From: Pedobacter sp. BAL39 | Lineage (GTDB): Bacteria > Bacteroidota > Bacteroidia > Sphingobacteriales > Sphingobacteriaceae | NCBI RefSeq assembly: GCF_000170795.1 | Contig: NZ_ABCM01000005.1 | Coordinates: 62,001-126,000, forward strand | DNA length: 64,000 bases | Direction of reading: 5' to 3' | Shown here: piece after piece, positions 1 to 8,536 of the stretch | Layout: every line of letters starts with the position of its first letter | Numbering within the stretch: the stretch's first letter is position 1 | Translations under genes and position numbers: made by a program | The notes under the pieces: generated by a model | What the model saw: the letters and a program-made list of their open reading frames with translations, nothing else | Database searches by the model: none | Told to the model about the DNA's origin: nothing

Positions 1-2
1 AC

Positions 3-1127
3 CTGAGCTTTGATGTAGATTATCCAGCAATAATTAAAATTATTGAAGGCAAACAAACCTCCTTAACAACTACTCTTGCGACTAAAAAAGAATCACTATT
101 AACCATCTCTGATAAAGTAATTGCTTTACAAAAGGAAATAGACGAATTAAAGGACAGAAAATTACTGGCAGACAATGAGGTTGATATTAAGAAAGTAATT
201 CAGAACAAAAAGAGCCTAAAACTATTAAACTCCAAGGCAACCGACTTCAGCAGCAATTCGATTAGCAGGAAGACCAGTGAAGCAAGAGAGGAACTAATCA
301 GTCAAAATTTTGATGACATTTTTCAAACCGAGCTGAAAGCATTCGGCAAATCGCATCTCAAAATTGATTTGAGTTTTGGAACCGATAAAGGAAATTCAAA
401 AATCTCACAAAAAATAAATCAATACCAGCTTACTGACATACTAAGTGAAGGTGAACAAAAGGCAATTGCTTTGGCCGAATTTCTAACAGAGCTACAACTT
501 GACAATTCTAAAGCCCCTGTAATTTTTGATGACCCAGTAAATAGTCTTGATCACCATATCATTGACGATGTAGCAAAAAGATTCATTAAACTATCAAAAG
601 ATAGACAAGTTGTGATATTTACGCATAGTGTTTTACTTTTTAACAGTCTTCTTTATACTTCAAGTTTGCCCTTATTCAAAAGCGTGGACAGCAAATTCCT
701 TAATACAAAAAATGAATACAAGGAGACTGGCGTAATTTCAGAAGCGGAAGAAATAAACACCATAAAAAGTGTAATTAAAAAAATTGAGGTGCTATTACAC
801 AATACTCCTAAAGGACGACCAGAAAGTGAAGTCGCTGGAGAAGCGTATGGTCATCTGCGTTCTGCTGTTGAACTTTGTGTAGAGCATGAAATTTTCCAGG
901 GAACGGTAAAACGCTATCAAAAAAACGTAGCATTGACTTCATTTGCCAAAGTTAAGGGCCAGTCGATTAATGATCACAAAGACAAAATCAATGAAATATT
1001 CGAAAGATGCTGTGGTTTTCTTATCGGGCATAGTAATCCGGGAGAGATTGATAACAGCCCTACACTTTTAGGTTTTGAATCTGATTACAAAGAATTCACG
1101 AACATCAGAAAAATATTCACATCTTAA
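3..1127 (+). CDS. AAA ATPase, RloC/RecF-like, C-terminal part (cut by window start)
   Basis: The frame is open from base 3 without a start, so only the last 374 residues are present. The visible protein begins with a charged helical stretch that looks like coiled coil, then an ABC/SMC-type ATPase half: signature SEGEQ near base 450, Walker B IFDDPVNSLD near 520-550 and an H-loop FTHS near 620. The Walker A motif must lie upstream of the window. This layout matches AAA_13-type ATPases, which include RloC-like anticodon nucleases and other defence ATPases. An internal TTG at 369 is not a credible start because the frame and coiled coil continue upstream. A defence role is inference. Confidence 0.75.
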   Translation: MSFDVDYPAIIKIIEGKQTSLTTTLATKKESLLTISDKVIALQKEIDELKDRKLLADNEVDIKKVIQNKKSLKLLNSKATDFSSNSISRKTSEAREELISQNFDDIFQTELKAFGKSHLKIDLSFGTDKGNSKISQKINQYQLTDILSEGEQKAIALAEFLTELQLDNSKAPVIFDDPVNSLDHHIIDDVAKRFIKLSKDRQVVIFTHSVLLFNSLLYTSSLPLFKSVDSKFLNTKNEYKETGVISEAEEINTIKSVIKKIEVLLHNTPKGRPESEVAGEAYGHLRSAVELCVEHEIFQGTVKRYQKNVALTSFAKVKGQSINDHKDKINEIFERCCGFLIGHSNPGEIDNSPTLLGFESDYKEFTNIRKIFTS

Positions 1128-1368
1128 TCTATTAACATATTAAAGTGAAGTCTATTGGATAAACCAATTTGTATGACCCCGCTTTGTCAATTTTAATCTT
1201 TCTAGAACCTGTCTGAAATATAAAGGGTTGCAGGCTTTTGCTTTTTGGCGACAGGGGGTCATTGGCTTTTGGTTTTTCCACTAACTTTTCAACAAGTTTA
1301 AAATCCTGCAGAAGAACGATAAAAACTTTTTAATTTTAGAGTAGTCATTCCATTTATAAATCCAAAAT

Positions 1369-1803
1369 ATGAAAAACTACGAAGCTTCCAATGAGCTTAT
1401 TGACATCCTTTTGAAAAACGGATTTGTTGAAGATACCAGCAAAACTTATCCTGAACATGCCAGACGTCTAGTTGGTGACAACTACGATCCGCATGGCATG
1501 AAGCGCCATTTTTCCTTTCCAGGCACAAGGGAGAAAATTTATCTCGATTATATAAATATCAAGCTGCCAACAGGTGTCCAGCGATACAAGATGACTATCG
1601 ACGAGGTGAAATCACTGATCGCGTTTTGTCGCCTATCCTCTGCCGACAGGTCAGCACTGGCTGAACAACGTTATAACGTACTCAGTATCCCTGAGATCAT
1701 CGCAAATGTGAATCGCGAACCAAGGATATATTCAAAAACAGCGTATAAACGGGCGAAGCAGCAGTTTGAAAATCTATCTTTGTTATCCGAAACGCAAGAC
1801 TAG
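1369..1803 (+). CDS. Hypothetical protein, 144 aa
   Basis: I do not recognise this family. The protein is soluble, with no signal peptide or membrane segment, and mixed helix/strand. Its N-terminal half carries the phrase HGMKRHFSFPGTREKIYLDY and its C-terminal third is lysine/arginine-rich helix. It starts with ATG after a 241-base AT-rich gap and is followed 12 bases later by the CoiA-like nuclease gene, so the two are probably co-transcribed. Position inside the island suggests accessory cargo or an element maintenance gene. The reading frame and codon use look like a real gene, but no function can be given. Confidence 0.6.
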   Translation: MKNYEASNELIDILLKNGFVEDTSKTYPEHARRLVGDNYDPHGMKRHFSFPGTREKIYLDYINIKLPTGVQRYKMTIDEVKSLIAFCRLSSADRSALAEQRYNVLSIPEIIANVNREPRIYSKTAYKRAKQQFENLSLLSETQD

Positions 1804-1815
1804 GAAAAGCAGTTA

Positions 1816-2478
1816 ATGAAGGGACAGATCATCGTTGGTGTTCAAAGGCAAACCGAAGCAATTATGCCAATCGGTACGGTTAGCTTGACTGGCCTAAAAT
1901 GTGATTGCATATGTTATGAATGCAAAGGAACACTGGAGGCTGTGCTAAATACGACCCGCAGAAAGCATTTTAGGCATAGTAATCGGGGCAACTGTAATCC
2001 AACACCGGAAACTGAGCTGCATCTTCTCGCTAAGAAAATCATCTTGGATCACAATCGGATAAACATTGCACACAAAGGGATTGTTACTTATGCTGATCCT
2101 GTAACTGAAGTATGGTACAAAGATGTGATTCCTGATGCTACTATCATTATCGATGGGCTACCTTTTTATATTGAAATTGTTGTTACAAATCCAATCAATA
2201 GTGAAAAGTATCTGAAATACAAATCAGACCTTTCACCTGTTCTTGTCATTACCCTTTCCGAAGTGGACAGGGATCTGGATTATGAGGCATTAACAGATCT
2301 TGTTTTAAATGACCGTACCAACCGGCATATGCTGTCTTATGCTGATCAACTGATAAAGAAAGTAGAAGATGATAAATTTTCATGGTGGCCATGGGGAATT
2401 TTAGCAGGTCTTGCGATATGGTTGTTGAATAGAAACATACCAAAAGATCGAAGAATTAGAAGACGCCGAAGGTTTTAG
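1816..2478 (+). CDS. CoiA-like nuclease with C-terminal membrane anchor
   Basis: The N-terminal region has a cysteine cluster (C29, C31, C33, C36) followed by HFRH (51-54), the kind of zinc-binding head seen in CoiA-like proteins, then ETELHLLAK (65-73). A nuclease core follows, with PDATI at 106-110 and FYIEIVV at 117-123, consistent with the PD-(D/E)XK fold, although the usual lysine after the acidic residue is replaced (E120-I-V). Near the C-terminus a tryptophan-rich hydrophobic stretch (about 189-204) looks like one membrane helix, ending in a very arginine-rich tail. CoiA proteins act in DNA uptake in Firmicutes; in islands such proteins may be restriction-like. Role here is inferred. 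Confidence 0.6.
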   Translation: MKGQIIVGVQRQTEAIMPIGTVSLTGLKCDCICYECKGTLEAVLNTTRRKHFRHSNRGNCNPTPETELHLLAKKIILDHNRINIAHKGIVTYADPVTEVWYKDVIPDATIIIDGLPFYIEIVVTNPINSEKYLKYKSDLSPVLVITLSEVDRDLDYEALTDLVLNDRTNRHMLSYADQLIKKVEDDKFSWWPWGILAGLAIWLLNRNIPKDRRIRRRRRF

Positions 2479-2790
2479 TTTTTCGATTTGAGAATTTATA
2501 GAACAAATTTTCAGCTAAAAAAATGATTCCAGTTATAGGTTTTCCGATATCACCGAAACTCTATTACATCTCCACATTGTCACCTATTAAGCGTTTATAG
2601 TTTGCTTATCTACCAACCGTTGAAGCTGACCGTACTTCGTTAGCAAAATCTTAAATTATTATACTTGTTTTTTAAATTATTATTTTTACTTTCGAGTAAG
2701 GAATCGAGCGCCCTAGTTGTGAGTGGCTAAAACGCAAGATGAAATCAATAATAGACAAGTCAAACAGCAATTTTTTGGTTAAACGCTGGC
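2479..2790 (+). promoter_or_regulatory. Intergenic region with a candidate promoter
   Basis: This 312-base AT-rich gap has no convincing gene. A Bacteroidota-type promoter can be read near its right side: TTG at 2665-2667, a 19-base spacer and TACTTTCG at 2687-2694 (one mismatch to TAnnTTTG). It would drive the 2848 gene with a leader of roughly 150 bases. Nothing else stands out. Confidence 0.35.
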
Positions 2791-2847
2791 ATGGTTGTCC
2801 TTAAACACTCACGACGATCAAAAAGTCCGGCTTCAAAAATAATTGCA

Positions 2848-3516
2848 ATGAACTTTGAAATTACGAAAGCTTGCGCTGATTCTTTGCGCACCTTTATCCT
2901 AAACAATTACAACGTCCAATTGAAATCCTCCCATGCGCATGAACTCGTGGCGGCTTATTTCGGTTATGCTTCGCGAGCCGCACTGCTTGCTGACAAAAGA
3001 TGTCCAGTTGAGAAACTAAATGATGCAGAAATTGTCATCATACCTCTTCAATCGCTCTTGGTTGAGCAGCGCCTTAAAACTTTGGAAAATCTACCATCTG
3101 GACTTCCATCCAGCGACATTCTTGCTACGGCAATTTACAAGACAATTACCACCAATGAACAATTGTCAGAGAATATATGGACGGATATCAATGAGATGGC
3201 GATAGCCTATGCCGAAGACAGGGTGTTTTATAATGAGAAAATGATGAGAATGATTGGGATAGATGGCGGATTTGATCAAGGGGAACTGGATTGGCTTATT
3301 CAGGTCGATATCAAAACAATGGAGACCGATGTACTGATGACCGTGACATACGATTATCCTAAACAGGCAAAAAAACCGAGCAGACATGCATCGGTAGCTA
3401 TAACGCTGCCACGTATTGCTGGAAATATTGGCTATGGTGAACCCAAAGTACTGCCAACTTTTTATAGCGGCCACATGAGTGATCCAGATTTCCGGCTAAA
3501 ACACGGAATTGCTTGA
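2848..3516 (+). CDS. Hypothetical protein, about 222 aa, with Glyoxalase_8-like N-terminal helices
   Basis: The frame is open from an ATG at 2791, but the sequence becomes protein-like at the ATG at 2848 (MNFEITKACADSL), which I prefer; the upstream 19 residues are basic and unstructured. The N-terminal region, with HAHELVAAYFGYASRAAL, resembles the helical segment found in plasmid-borne Glyoxalase_8-related proteins (pattern H-x-x-x-ELVA-x-x-x-GY-x-S/D-x-x-x-L). The remainder is mixed alpha/beta with no catalytic motif I can name. It stands alone between a promoter-like region and a strong hairpin, so it is probably monocistronic. Function unknown. Confidence 0.55.
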   Translation: MNFEITKACADSLRTFILNNYNVQLKSSHAHELVAAYFGYASRAALLADKRCPVEKLNDAEIVIIPLQSLLVEQRLKTLENLPSGLPSSDILATAIYKTITTNEQLSENIWTDINEMAIAYAEDRVFYNEKMMRMIGIDGGFDQGELDWLIQVDIKTMETDVLMTVTYDYPKQAKKPSRHASVAITLPRIAGNIGYGEPKVLPTFYSGHMSDPDFRLKHGIA

Positions 3517-3540
3517 TTATTGGCATAAAGACTTAAACAC

Positions 3541-3580
3541 CAGTAATTGTCCAGCAGGAATATCTGCTGGGCAATTACTG
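3541..3580. terminator. Long hairpin between convergent genes
   Basis: A 17-base-pair stem with one G-U pair and a 6-base loop lies just after the 2848-3516 gene (arms 3541-3557 and 3564-3580). There is no clear T-run on either side, so it may be a weak bidirectional terminator or an RNA-stabilising hairpin. Confidence 0.5.
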
Positions 3581-3750
3581 ATAAAGTACATAAAATCATA
3601 TCTTCGAGTTGGCAATTATCATACCGTTGCTCTATTTTGAAGCTCACCTGGCATAGCCGTAATCAATCCCATTATGGAGGCGTGAGGTTGTATTTTCAAC
3701 TGACTTGCCGCCGTCACTCTTTTTAATTTTCGTAGTTTGTACCCTTTAAT

Positions 3751-4995
3751 TTAATCCTCTTCATGATCATTGATCTGCCTGACGAAATCATTGACGCTAT
3801 CGGTGTCAATGACCCGGTAATAAAAATCATGCATGTCACGGTTGAATTTGGAATAAGCCCTTTGGCCAAAATCCTTTTCATCAAAAGAACTTTCCATATT
3901 TGCAAGATACCAGTCCCTGTAAACTTCTGGATCCGGTTTTCCGAAAATACGCTGCAGGTGCTTTTTGATGTAAGGAATATTTTTATTTGTAGCGTCAATA
4001 CGATCTAACCTATTTTTTGCGCTATCTACCGCATCAGGATTGTAACGGTTTAGGATGTTGAATACATTCAGATTGCCCAGTTCAAAAGGGTTTGGTAATT
4101 TAGTGTCGCCCATAAGCTGTTGATATTCAAGAGTTGTATCGGCAAAATGATGAGAAATTGTTATTTCTTCCATTTTCCTAAAATCGCCTTTGTATTTCGG
4201 CTCAAACCGCATCCTTTTATTTGCTCCAGAATAGTGGGGATTAAGGTGATAAAGTTCGGTAAAACCTATTTTTTTCTTGTAAACCATATTACAGGGCTGG
4301 CACGAGGGAACTAGGTTGAACATCGAGTAGCTTAGAAGCGGGAAATCATCCTTGTTAAAAAAATGATCCAGTGTACCGATGATTATCTGACCTCCATTTG
4401 GCATTTTATCAGGGGCAATTTTTACCAGATTACAGTAAGGGCAAAAAGTATAGGAGATTTTATCTACTGATGACCAATAGTAATTTCTGATCTCGGAAGC
4501 TATGTCACGGTCAAATTCTTCATAGTTAAAAGCAAGTTTGATAATGTTGAGGTGTTTTATCTCATCAATGCTGTAATCGCTGATCAATTTATCGTTAAAG
4601 CCTTTTATACCGTCTGCTTCTTTGGTAAGTAGAATATAAAGCAAGTCATTCTTAACGTCCAGATCATTGAGTAGATTAATCACGAATTTTAGATCCAGCG
4701 CATTGATTTTTGTGGCATTTTTGCTACGGAAAAGTTTGGTCTGCATCTCATAGTCTGCCGTTTGTGGTCTTGTTTTGGACGTTGATGCTGGATCAATTAG
4801 TTTCATTAGCTTATAACTCACTGCATTAATGCTTCCCAAGGGCTGTGAAGAAATATCAATGGTTGTTGGGTTAATAAGGTTTTCAAGTGAAACTCTCAGA
4901 TTGCGTAAACGGATCCTGATGGCATTTTGGATCAGATTATAATATTGCATTTTCCGTGATGGGAGTTCGGCAGCCGGGATATGGATCTTTATCAT
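3751..4995 (-). CDS. HNH endonuclease, Septu PtuB-like
   Basis: The 414-residue protein has a zinc-bracketed HNH core in its middle: C185-x2-C188, TLDH at 208-211, FNLVP at 226-230 and CQPCN at 232-236. The regions either side are helical and not recognised. Its ATG overlaps the stop of the upstream ATPase gene by four bases (4992-4995), so the two are translationally coupled. An ATPase followed by an HNH nuclease is the layout of Septu (PtuA-PtuB) and some retron effector pairs, in which the ATPase senses or regulates and the HNH protein cleaves nucleic acid. The protein is longer than typical PtuB, so it may be a divergent form. Confidence 0.75.
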   Translation of the reverse strand: MIKIHIPAAELPSRKMQYYNLIQNAIRIRLRNLRVSLENLINPTTIDISSQPLGSINAVSYKLMKLIDPASTSKTRPQTADYEMQTKLFRSKNATKINALDLKFVINLLNDLDVKNDLLYILLTKEADGIKGFNDKLISDYSIDEIKHLNIIKLAFNYEEFDRDIASEIRNYYWSSVDKISYTFCPYCNLVKIAPDKMPNGGQIIIGTLDHFFNKDDFPLLSYSMFNLVPSCQPCNMVYKKKIGFTELYHLNPHYSGANKRMRFEPKYKGDFRKMEEITISHHFADTTLEYQQLMGDTKLPNPFELGNLNVFNILNRYNPDAVDSAKNRLDRIDATNKNIPYIKKHLQRIFGKPDPEVYRDWYLANMESSFDEKDFGQRAYSKFNRDMHDFYYRVIDTDSVNDFVRQINDHEED

Positions 4996-7169
4996 AGGTT
5001 TTCTGCATTAAAGCGTTCAAGTCCTGCCCTTAAAAAAGAGTCACCTACAATAGCAATGAGCTTGTCATCATCCTCCCTTTTGTTTCCCGATGAAATCCTT
5101 TCAATCAGTTCACTGATTTTTTTATCTGCAAATTCACCCATCAATGAATCACTAAGGAAAAATTTATTCCCCAAAAGGTCATGGATATTTGCAGCAAAGG
5201 TCCTTGATTCTATCTGGGAAGACTGCTCCGGGGCTTCACCGAGTTTAAGGATGTTATTTTCTGGGATATCGGACAATATAAACGGAGAATGGGTAAGAAA
5301 CAAAATATTAATAGCACCAATACCAGCCCGTTCTCCGAAACGCATGCCCTCCAAAGCCTTTAAAAGGCCATTGGTAAATTTTCTCTGGAAATCAGGGTGG
5401 AAATAGAGTTCGATTTCATCGTAGATAATATTTATTGCCCTGTATCTGATCCGCTCTACTGCACTGTAATGGACCGATTGAAGATTCCGAATATGGTAAA
5501 GCACACTTTGCACAGCGTGTATAAGTTGCTGTTCGCCTGAGCTTAACGATTCAAACAGAGAAGGATTTCTGTTTTCGTCAATTAAAACGATGTCGATGGA
5601 AAAGATTGAAGGAGGCAGAAATGTTATCAGATCAAAGGAACGGTTTTCTCCGATGAAGTCAAGAAGTTTTTTGATGGGCATATCAAAAGTTACCGCCTCG
5701 TCACCATCAAGATCAGTTGCTGGAAAAAATGGTTTCGCCGCATCGAGGTCTTGGGTCCGCTGCAGGAAATTAAGTGCCTGTTTTAACTTAAAGGTAACAT
5801 GACTTCCCTCTTCAAATAACCTCTTTAGAAAGCGAAGATTCTCTTCATTACCAGATTCTCGGTTGAGCTTATATCCGCCCCGGAATCCATCATATCTACT
5901 GGATATTGAATCTATTTTCTGAATAATATAATTCTCCAGAATCTGCTGGTAGGGGGATGTGCCCTCCATTATAGGTACAATCTTCACCCCTGAAAAAAAC
6001 ACGCTGTAGAGGTCGATAAGTAATGAGGGCATACCGTTAGATCCCGAAATAGACCTGCCTTCCCTGTTGATCTGGTTCCTTTTGACTTTTTCCATGTTTA
6101 GCGAAAATATCACCCTGGAGGCGGATTGTTTCTCAGTGACCGGAACGCTTTTTTCTTCCCCTTCTGCAAAGCCCGCATCGATAAGAACGTTGGAAAGCAG
6201 GCGGTATTTAGCCAGCGACATTTCATTATTCACGTCAAAATTTCCCTCGGTCCGCATTGGGTTGATAACTACCGGAGTCTTATAACCATCGTTTTTGTGG
6301 AATAATGAATTGATCCATTGGCCTGTGATGTTTGCATTTAATCCGAACTGCGAATAATTAATGCCAATGGTGTAAAAGAAATATTCTGATAAAAGTACTT
6401 TAAAATCCGTGGAGCCAACCTCATCATAATTTACGCCCCTCCCTTCTCCGGGAAGGTTACTTTTTACCAGTTCGATTTTACACTGTGTTTTATGAACGGT
6501 ACCTATCCTTAGAACATAGATATTTCCCGATAACTGGTAGTATATATCGAGTTTGATGGAACGGTATAGCTCATTTACTTCCAAATTTTTTTCGCCCATC
6601 GCTAAAAGTGACTTCAGGTCTGATCTGTAGGTTTCCTCGCTGTTTTCAGCGTCGGTTTTCATCTTCCAGGCTAGCCTGACAATACCGTCGATATCCAGCT
6701 GCCCGGTACTGGAAATATCCTCGGAAACCTGCTTGCGAATTTGGGAAATAATTTCTTCGTCACTCGGTTTAAGATAGGGAACTGCAAGGTTTTTCATTCT
6801 TTCATATTCGGCCTTAATCAAATTTGGGCGGTCATAAAGAACCTTGGCTTCGTTGGAGAAAATATAGATCCCAACCAGCAAAAGATCAATCAGAGTACTC
6901 TTGCCCGATCCATTCTTGCCGACCACGGCAGATATATTTACTGAAAGCGGCTGTCCGTCTCTGGTTTTTACATCGTAAAAACCCGAAGGGATTCGTGAAT
7001 GGAAGTCTACAAAGGATACTTCCGTTTCCCGATTTACCTTTATGCCATCATTGTCCAAAAATGAATAGTCGTTGTAGAACTGATAAATCCGGTCGTTGTC
7101 CAGATTTTTAAGGAAATCTGGATTGCAGTTTTTCCTAGGCCTTATGGCGAGTAATCTAAAGTCGAGCAT
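4992..7169 (-). CDS. ABC/AAA-type ATPase, Septu PtuA-like
   Basis: The 725-residue protein carries a Walker A GKNGSGKST at 84-92, a signature LSSGEQQ near 541, a Walker B IIYDEIELYFHP near 580 and an H-loop THSPFILSDIP near 628, with a long helical insert between Walker A and the signature. This is the single-chain SMC/OLD-like ATPase plan. It starts with ATG after a 209-base gap and overlaps the HNH gene at its end by four bases. The pair fits Septu-type defence, with the ATPase forming an oligomer that holds the nuclease. No TOPRIM domain follows, which argues against an OLD nuclease. No retron reverse transcriptase is visible nearby. Confidence 0.78.
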   Translation of the reverse strand: MLDFRLLAIRPRKNCNPDFLKNLDNDRIYQFYNDYSFLDNDGIKVNRETEVSFVDFHSRIPSGFYDVKTRDGQPLSVNISAVVGKNGSGKSTLIDLLLVGIYIFSNEAKVLYDRPNLIKAEYERMKNLAVPYLKPSDEEIISQIRKQVSEDISSTGQLDIDGIVRLAWKMKTDAENSEETYRSDLKSLLAMGEKNLEVNELYRSIKLDIYYQLSGNIYVLRIGTVHKTQCKIELVKSNLPGEGRGVNYDEVGSTDFKVLLSEYFFYTIGINYSQFGLNANITGQWINSLFHKNDGYKTPVVINPMRTEGNFDVNNEMSLAKYRLLSNVLIDAGFAEGEEKSVPVTEKQSASRVIFSLNMEKVKRNQINREGRSISGSNGMPSLLIDLYSVFFSGVKIVPIMEGTSPYQQILENYIIQKIDSISSRYDGFRGGYKLNRESGNEENLRFLKRLFEEGSHVTFKLKQALNFLQRTQDLDAAKPFFPATDLDGDEAVTFDMPIKKLLDFIGENRSFDLITFLPPSIFSIDIVLIDENRNPSLFESLSSGEQQLIHAVQSVLYHIRNLQSVHYSAVERIRYRAINIIYDEIELYFHPDFQRKFTNGLLKALEGMRFGERAGIGAINILFLTHSPFILSDIPENNILKLGEAPEQSSQIESRTFAANIHDLLGNKFFLSDSLMGEFADKKISELIERISSGNKREDDDKLIAIVGDSFLRAGLERFNAENL

Positions 7170-7378
7170 CCGCTAAAAATATAAAATAAAGTTAAGATCT
7201 TCAGGTGGCTAAGTAATTCTACGACGAGACAATATTCAGCATCCTGCCTCAAATCAAACATGAAATAATAAAAACGATGGTGATTTCTATAACAAGTATT
7301 TTTAGATCATCATGTTCATTTGGCTTATGTCCAAGAAAAATAGTAGCAATGGAAATATATTGCTAGAAAAAATGGAGA

Positions 7379-8524
7379 TTACAATAAGCCTCTGATGGTA
7401 AACAGATGACGCAGATATTCATAAGAACAATAGAATTCTCTATCGTCAGCATTTGCGCTTTGCATGTGCTTCAGTTCGCAAAGCAAGACAGGGTCATCCT
7501 GGTAGCTTTCAATGAAATATTCAATTCCAAAAACTGGGTGTTTTTCTCGGAGTTTGGAAAAATGATACCTGATATTGGGCTGCACTGGCTTGGCTTTAAA
7601 AACCTCCCCCGAGCTTGTAAATACAATTCTGGTCATTACCTGGTGATCGCTTTGAGAATCCTCTGCACGAAGCTCATCGGCCCTAAATTGTTTAAGATTC
7701 GCTGTTACCTGCAACAAATCTCGGTTTAGATCTCGCAGAAAACAATCTATACAATGTTTGTAACGTGGATGTAAGTCTTGGTTTCGGAAAAAGTGATGCA
7801 AATTGGTCGTAGAATATAAATTAGAATGCTCGAAAAAAGTCTCGAGCAGGTGCTCTGTTTTAGTAATCATTCCTTCAAGCGAAATCTTGGGGAAGGTTTT
7901 CAGAAACTGGGCAAGTTGATTTTGATATCGCTTAAGCTTACTCTTGATCGTTGCTAATATGTCATTTAAGTTTTCAAGAAGATAAGCTTCATGCGTCCTC
8001 ACCAATTCAGACCACTCATGGCGGATAACTTCAGGCTTATAATCTTTGTCCTTATGGTAGCGTAGGTACTCAATAATCTCTCCATGAGAATTGCGTGTAA
8101 AAAACACAGAAGAGATAAAATTGTTCTTTTTGTCCCTGCTGATGGGGTGTCCGGTAAGTTCATTTCTCAATGTCCTTATCAGTAATTTGTCTGTGCCGCT
8201 ACTTTGGGACATCTTGAACACAAAGCGTAGTTCATCTATCAGATCCTGTCCAATGTACATCAGTTGCAGCACCGAAACAGTATCATACAAGGCCAGCTGA
8301 TAGTTTGACTTTAGGGGAATCCGTTCTAAAAGTTCCACGGTATCATCAAAATAGTTCAGCATATCTCCCATATAATTGGTCTTCTCTTCGGGGCCAAAGT
8401 TGATCTGCTTTTGGCAATACTGAGATTCCAGAAAATAATCATTCCAAGCTTCCCTTATTTTTTCTGAAACCTTGATGATCTTTGTTCTATCTATCCCTTT
8501 TATAAATTCAGCTTGTAGTGACAT
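7379..8524 (-). CDS. Predicted HEPN-domain protein, 381 aa
   Basis: The protein is largely helical and contains R120-N121-ELTG-H126 within LIRTLRNELTGHP, which fits the R-[N/D/H]-x(3-5)-H active site of HEPN ribonucleases such as Abi and toxin families. The catalytic site sits at the end of a predicted helix, as expected. The gene begins 12 bases after the PD-(D/E)XK gene, so the two form a pair. Downstream, a 209-base gap separates it from the ATPase/HNH pair, suggesting an independent unit. The C-terminal half (about 200-381) is unrecognised. RNA cleavage is an inference from one motif. Confidence 0.55.
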   Translation of the reverse strand: MSLQAEFIKGIDRTKIIKVSEKIREAWNDYFLESQYCQKQINFGPEEKTNYMGDMLNYFDDTVELLERIPLKSNYQLALYDTVSVLQLMYIGQDLIDELRFVFKMSQSSGTDKLLIRTLRNELTGHPISRDKKNNFISSVFFTRNSHGEIIEYLRYHKDKDYKPEVIRHEWSELVRTHEAYLLENLNDILATIKSKLKRYQNQLAQFLKTFPKISLEGMITKTEHLLETFFEHSNLYSTTNLHHFFRNQDLHPRYKHCIDCFLRDLNRDLLQVTANLKQFRADELRAEDSQSDHQVMTRIVFTSSGEVFKAKPVQPNIRYHFSKLREKHPVFGIEYFIESYQDDPVLLCELKHMQSANADDREFYCSYEYLRHLFTIRGLL

Positions 8525-8536
8525 TACTTCGTTAAG

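Noticed and set aside
2739..2804. A 21-codon open frame beginning ATGAAATCA
   Set aside because: It overlaps the next gene's start, has unremarkable composition and shows no leader-peptide bias.
3751..7169. ATPase/HNH pair considered as retron effectors
   Set aside because: No reverse transcriptase or structured msr-msd region is visible on either side.
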